Both the position numbers and the translations under genes were made by a program. The notes beneath the pieces were generated by a model. The model ran no database searches. It was not told where the DNA came from and saw nothing but the letters and a program-made list of their open reading frames with translations. A DNA stretch of 64,000 nucleotides from Rhizobium sp. 2MFCol3.1. Its GTDB lineage: Bacteria; Pseudomonadota; Alphaproteobacteria; Rhizobiales; Rhizobiaceae. The stretch covers positions 62,001-126,000 of the forward strand of contig NZ_KB898355.1 of assembly GCF_000377565.1 (NCBI RefSeq), written 5' to 3'. The stretch's first letter is position 1. Each line of letters opens with the position of its first letter. Positions 62,804 to 64,000 of the stretch are shown here, piece after piece.

Positions 62804-64000
62804 CCTCCTGGCCTTCTGACACACCGTCTCCGCTATGGATGTCGCTGTCGCGCAAGAGATTTGAGGCAGCGTCGCTGAAGGGCGAGGCGAAGGCTGATGT
62901 CGTCATCATTGGTGGCGGGATTTCCGGCCTTGCGACGGCGCTCGAGCTTGCCCGCCGCGGTCGCCGTGTCATCCTGCTGGAAGCGACACGCGTCGGTTAT
63001 GGCGCATCCGGTCGGGCCAATGGGCAGGTCATTTCCGCGCTCACCCGCCACGGCCCCGACGCGGTGCGAAAGGCCTGGCCGGGAGAACGCGGCGAACGTT
63101 TCATCCAGCTGGTGAAGGGGGCTGCCGACCAGCTTTACGATCTGCTGGAGCGCTACGGCATCGATTGCGATGCACGGCGCAACGGCTGGCTGCAGCCGGC
63201 CCATTCGCCCGGCCGCGCCAAACGGGTTTCCGGCCTCGCCGCCCAATGGGCCGTCAGCGGTGCCGAAACCGGCGCGCTTTCCGCATCGCAGGTTGCCGAA
63301 CGTCTCGGCACGGATACCTATTGCGGTGGCTGGGAACATCGCCGCGGCGGTCATATCAATCCTTACGCCTTCACCGTCGGTCTGGCCCGCGCGGCCGCAT
63401 CGGAAGGCGTGATCATTTACGAAAACAGTCCTGCAACGCGCCTGTCGCGCAAGGACGGAAGCTGGATCGTCGAGACGCCGCAAGGCCGGGTTGTCGCCGA
63501 TAAGGTGGGGCTTGCGACAGCGGCCCATACCGGCGATCTCTGGCCGGAACTGCGCCGTTCGATCGTGCCGGTCACGTCCTATCAGGCCGCCACCGATCCG
63601 CTCGGCCCGCTGGCTGACAAAATTCTGCCGAATGACGAGGCGTCGTCGGATACGCGCATGGACCTACGCTATTTCCGCAAGACCCGCGACGGGCGGCTCG
63701 TCTCCGGCGGGGCGCTCACCTTTCAGATCGGTGCATCGCGGCGGCTCCCGGCCATGGTCGGCAAGCGCCTGAAAGAAATGTTCCCGGCGCTGCCGGAGAA
63801 TCCGATGACCTCCTTCTGGAGCGGTCGTATCGCCATGACTGTCGATCGCCTGCCGCGCCTTCACCGGCGAGGCGACGGGCTCTGCGCCTGGATCGGCTGC
63901 AACGGGCGCGGGCTGGCACTGGCCTGCGCTATGGCGCCGGTTCTTGCCGACGCGATCGACGGTGTGGCTGACGAGGAACTGGCGCTTCGGCCGACCGCCC
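62800..64000 (+). CDS. FAD-dependent oxidoreductase (DAO family), 3' end outside window
   Basis: A partial frame of 400 codons that is still open at the window end. N-terminal Rossmann FAD motif VVIIGGGISGLATALELA then VILLEATRVGYGASGRANGQ, as in PuuB/glycine-oxidase type amine oxidases of the DAO family; later RYFRKTRDGRLVSGGAL and MTVDRLPRLHRRG. It probably lacks only 20-30 residues. ATG overlaps the VOC gene stop by 4 bases. Family members oxidise secondary or primary amines, which fits a polyamine-type importer and the ring-opening HyuAB pair. Confidence 0.88.
   Translation, partial: MTSWPSDTPSPLWMSLSRKRFEAASLKGEAKADVVIIGGGISGLATALELARRGRRVILLEATRVGYGASGRANGQVISALTRHGPDAVRKAWPGERGERFIQLVKGAADQLYDLLERYGIDCDARRNGWLQPAHSPGRAKRVSGLAAQWAVSGAETGALSASQVAERLGTDTYCGGWEHRRGGHINPYAFTVGLARAAASEGVIIYENSPATRLSRKDGSWIVETPQGRVVADKVGLATAAHTGDLWPELRRSIVPVTSYQAATDPLGPLADKILPNDEASSDTRMDLRYFRKTRDGRLVSGGALTFQIGASRRLPAMVGKRLKEMFPALPENPMTSFWSGRIAMTVDRLPRLHRRGDGLCAWIGCNGRGLALACAMAPVLADAIDGVADEELALRPTA

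Overview
The window is GC-rich, densely coded DNA with the look of an accessory replicon (megaplasmid or chromid) of an alphaproteobacterium of the Rhizobium/Agrobacterium/Sinorhizobium group. The evidence is content and style: five ABC importers for organic solutes plus a siderophore importer, each sitting with its own catabolic enzymes and regulator, many ATGA/GTGA stop-start overlaps, and family members typical of rhizobia. I see no rRNA, tRNA, CRISPR array, intact insertion sequence, replication gene or attachment site. The organism call is inference; no marker gene is present.

Layout. (1) 2-10998: a rare-sugar or polyol operon. It holds the end of an SDR, a tagatose/psicose 3-epimerase-type enzyme, an MFS carrier, a DeoC-type aldolase, a second 3-epimerase-type enzyme and two tandem paralogous SDRs. 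A promoter gap with a LacI-type operator follows, then a four-gene sugar ABC importer. (2) 10999-11890: a mostly non-coding gap with a terminator, a broken small membrane-protein gene and 21-bp-spaced operator-like repeats. (3) 11891-20944: a ribose-type importer (ATPase, permease, binding protein), an SDR, DhaK, DhaL, a SorC-regulator/DhaK fusion protein and a second DhaL. This is probably a tetritol or other short polyol/ketose pathway ending in kinases of the dihydroxyacetone-kinase family. (4) 21229-28561: LacI regulator, binding protein, two permeases, an ADP-ribosylglycohydrolase-family hydrolase with a C-terminal lectin-like region, and an ATPase. (5) 28653-35554: a ferrichrome-type siderophore system, with TonB receptor and binding protein on the minus strand and an AraC regulator, ATPase and double-length permease on the plus strand. 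(6) 35881-44993: a GntR/FCD regulator, ribose-type importer, aldose 1-epimerase, GMC oxidoreductase, D-galactonate dehydratase (dgoD) and SDR, i.e. oxidative galactose/galactonate catabolism. (7) 45284-52748: a TetR regulator divergent from an SDR and an RND efflux pump with two adaptor proteins (TriABC-like order). (8) 52964-64000: a LacI regulator divergent from a polyamine-type ABC importer interleaved with hydantoinase/oxoprolinase subunits HyuA and HyuB, a glyoxalase-like protein and a DAO-type oxidoreductase that runs off the window. The binding protein of this operon is frameshifted as sequenced.

Working logic. Modules 1, 3, 4, 6 and 8 repeat one plan: local regulator, importer, then oxidation/epimerisation/hydrolysis enzymes. 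In four of the five solute importers a compact perfect inverted repeat follows the binding-protein gene before the next gene, which fits differential mRNA stability favouring the binding protein. The most unusual items are the SorC-DhaK fusion with its doubled DhaK/DhaL set, the hydrolase in module 4, and the frameshift in module 8.
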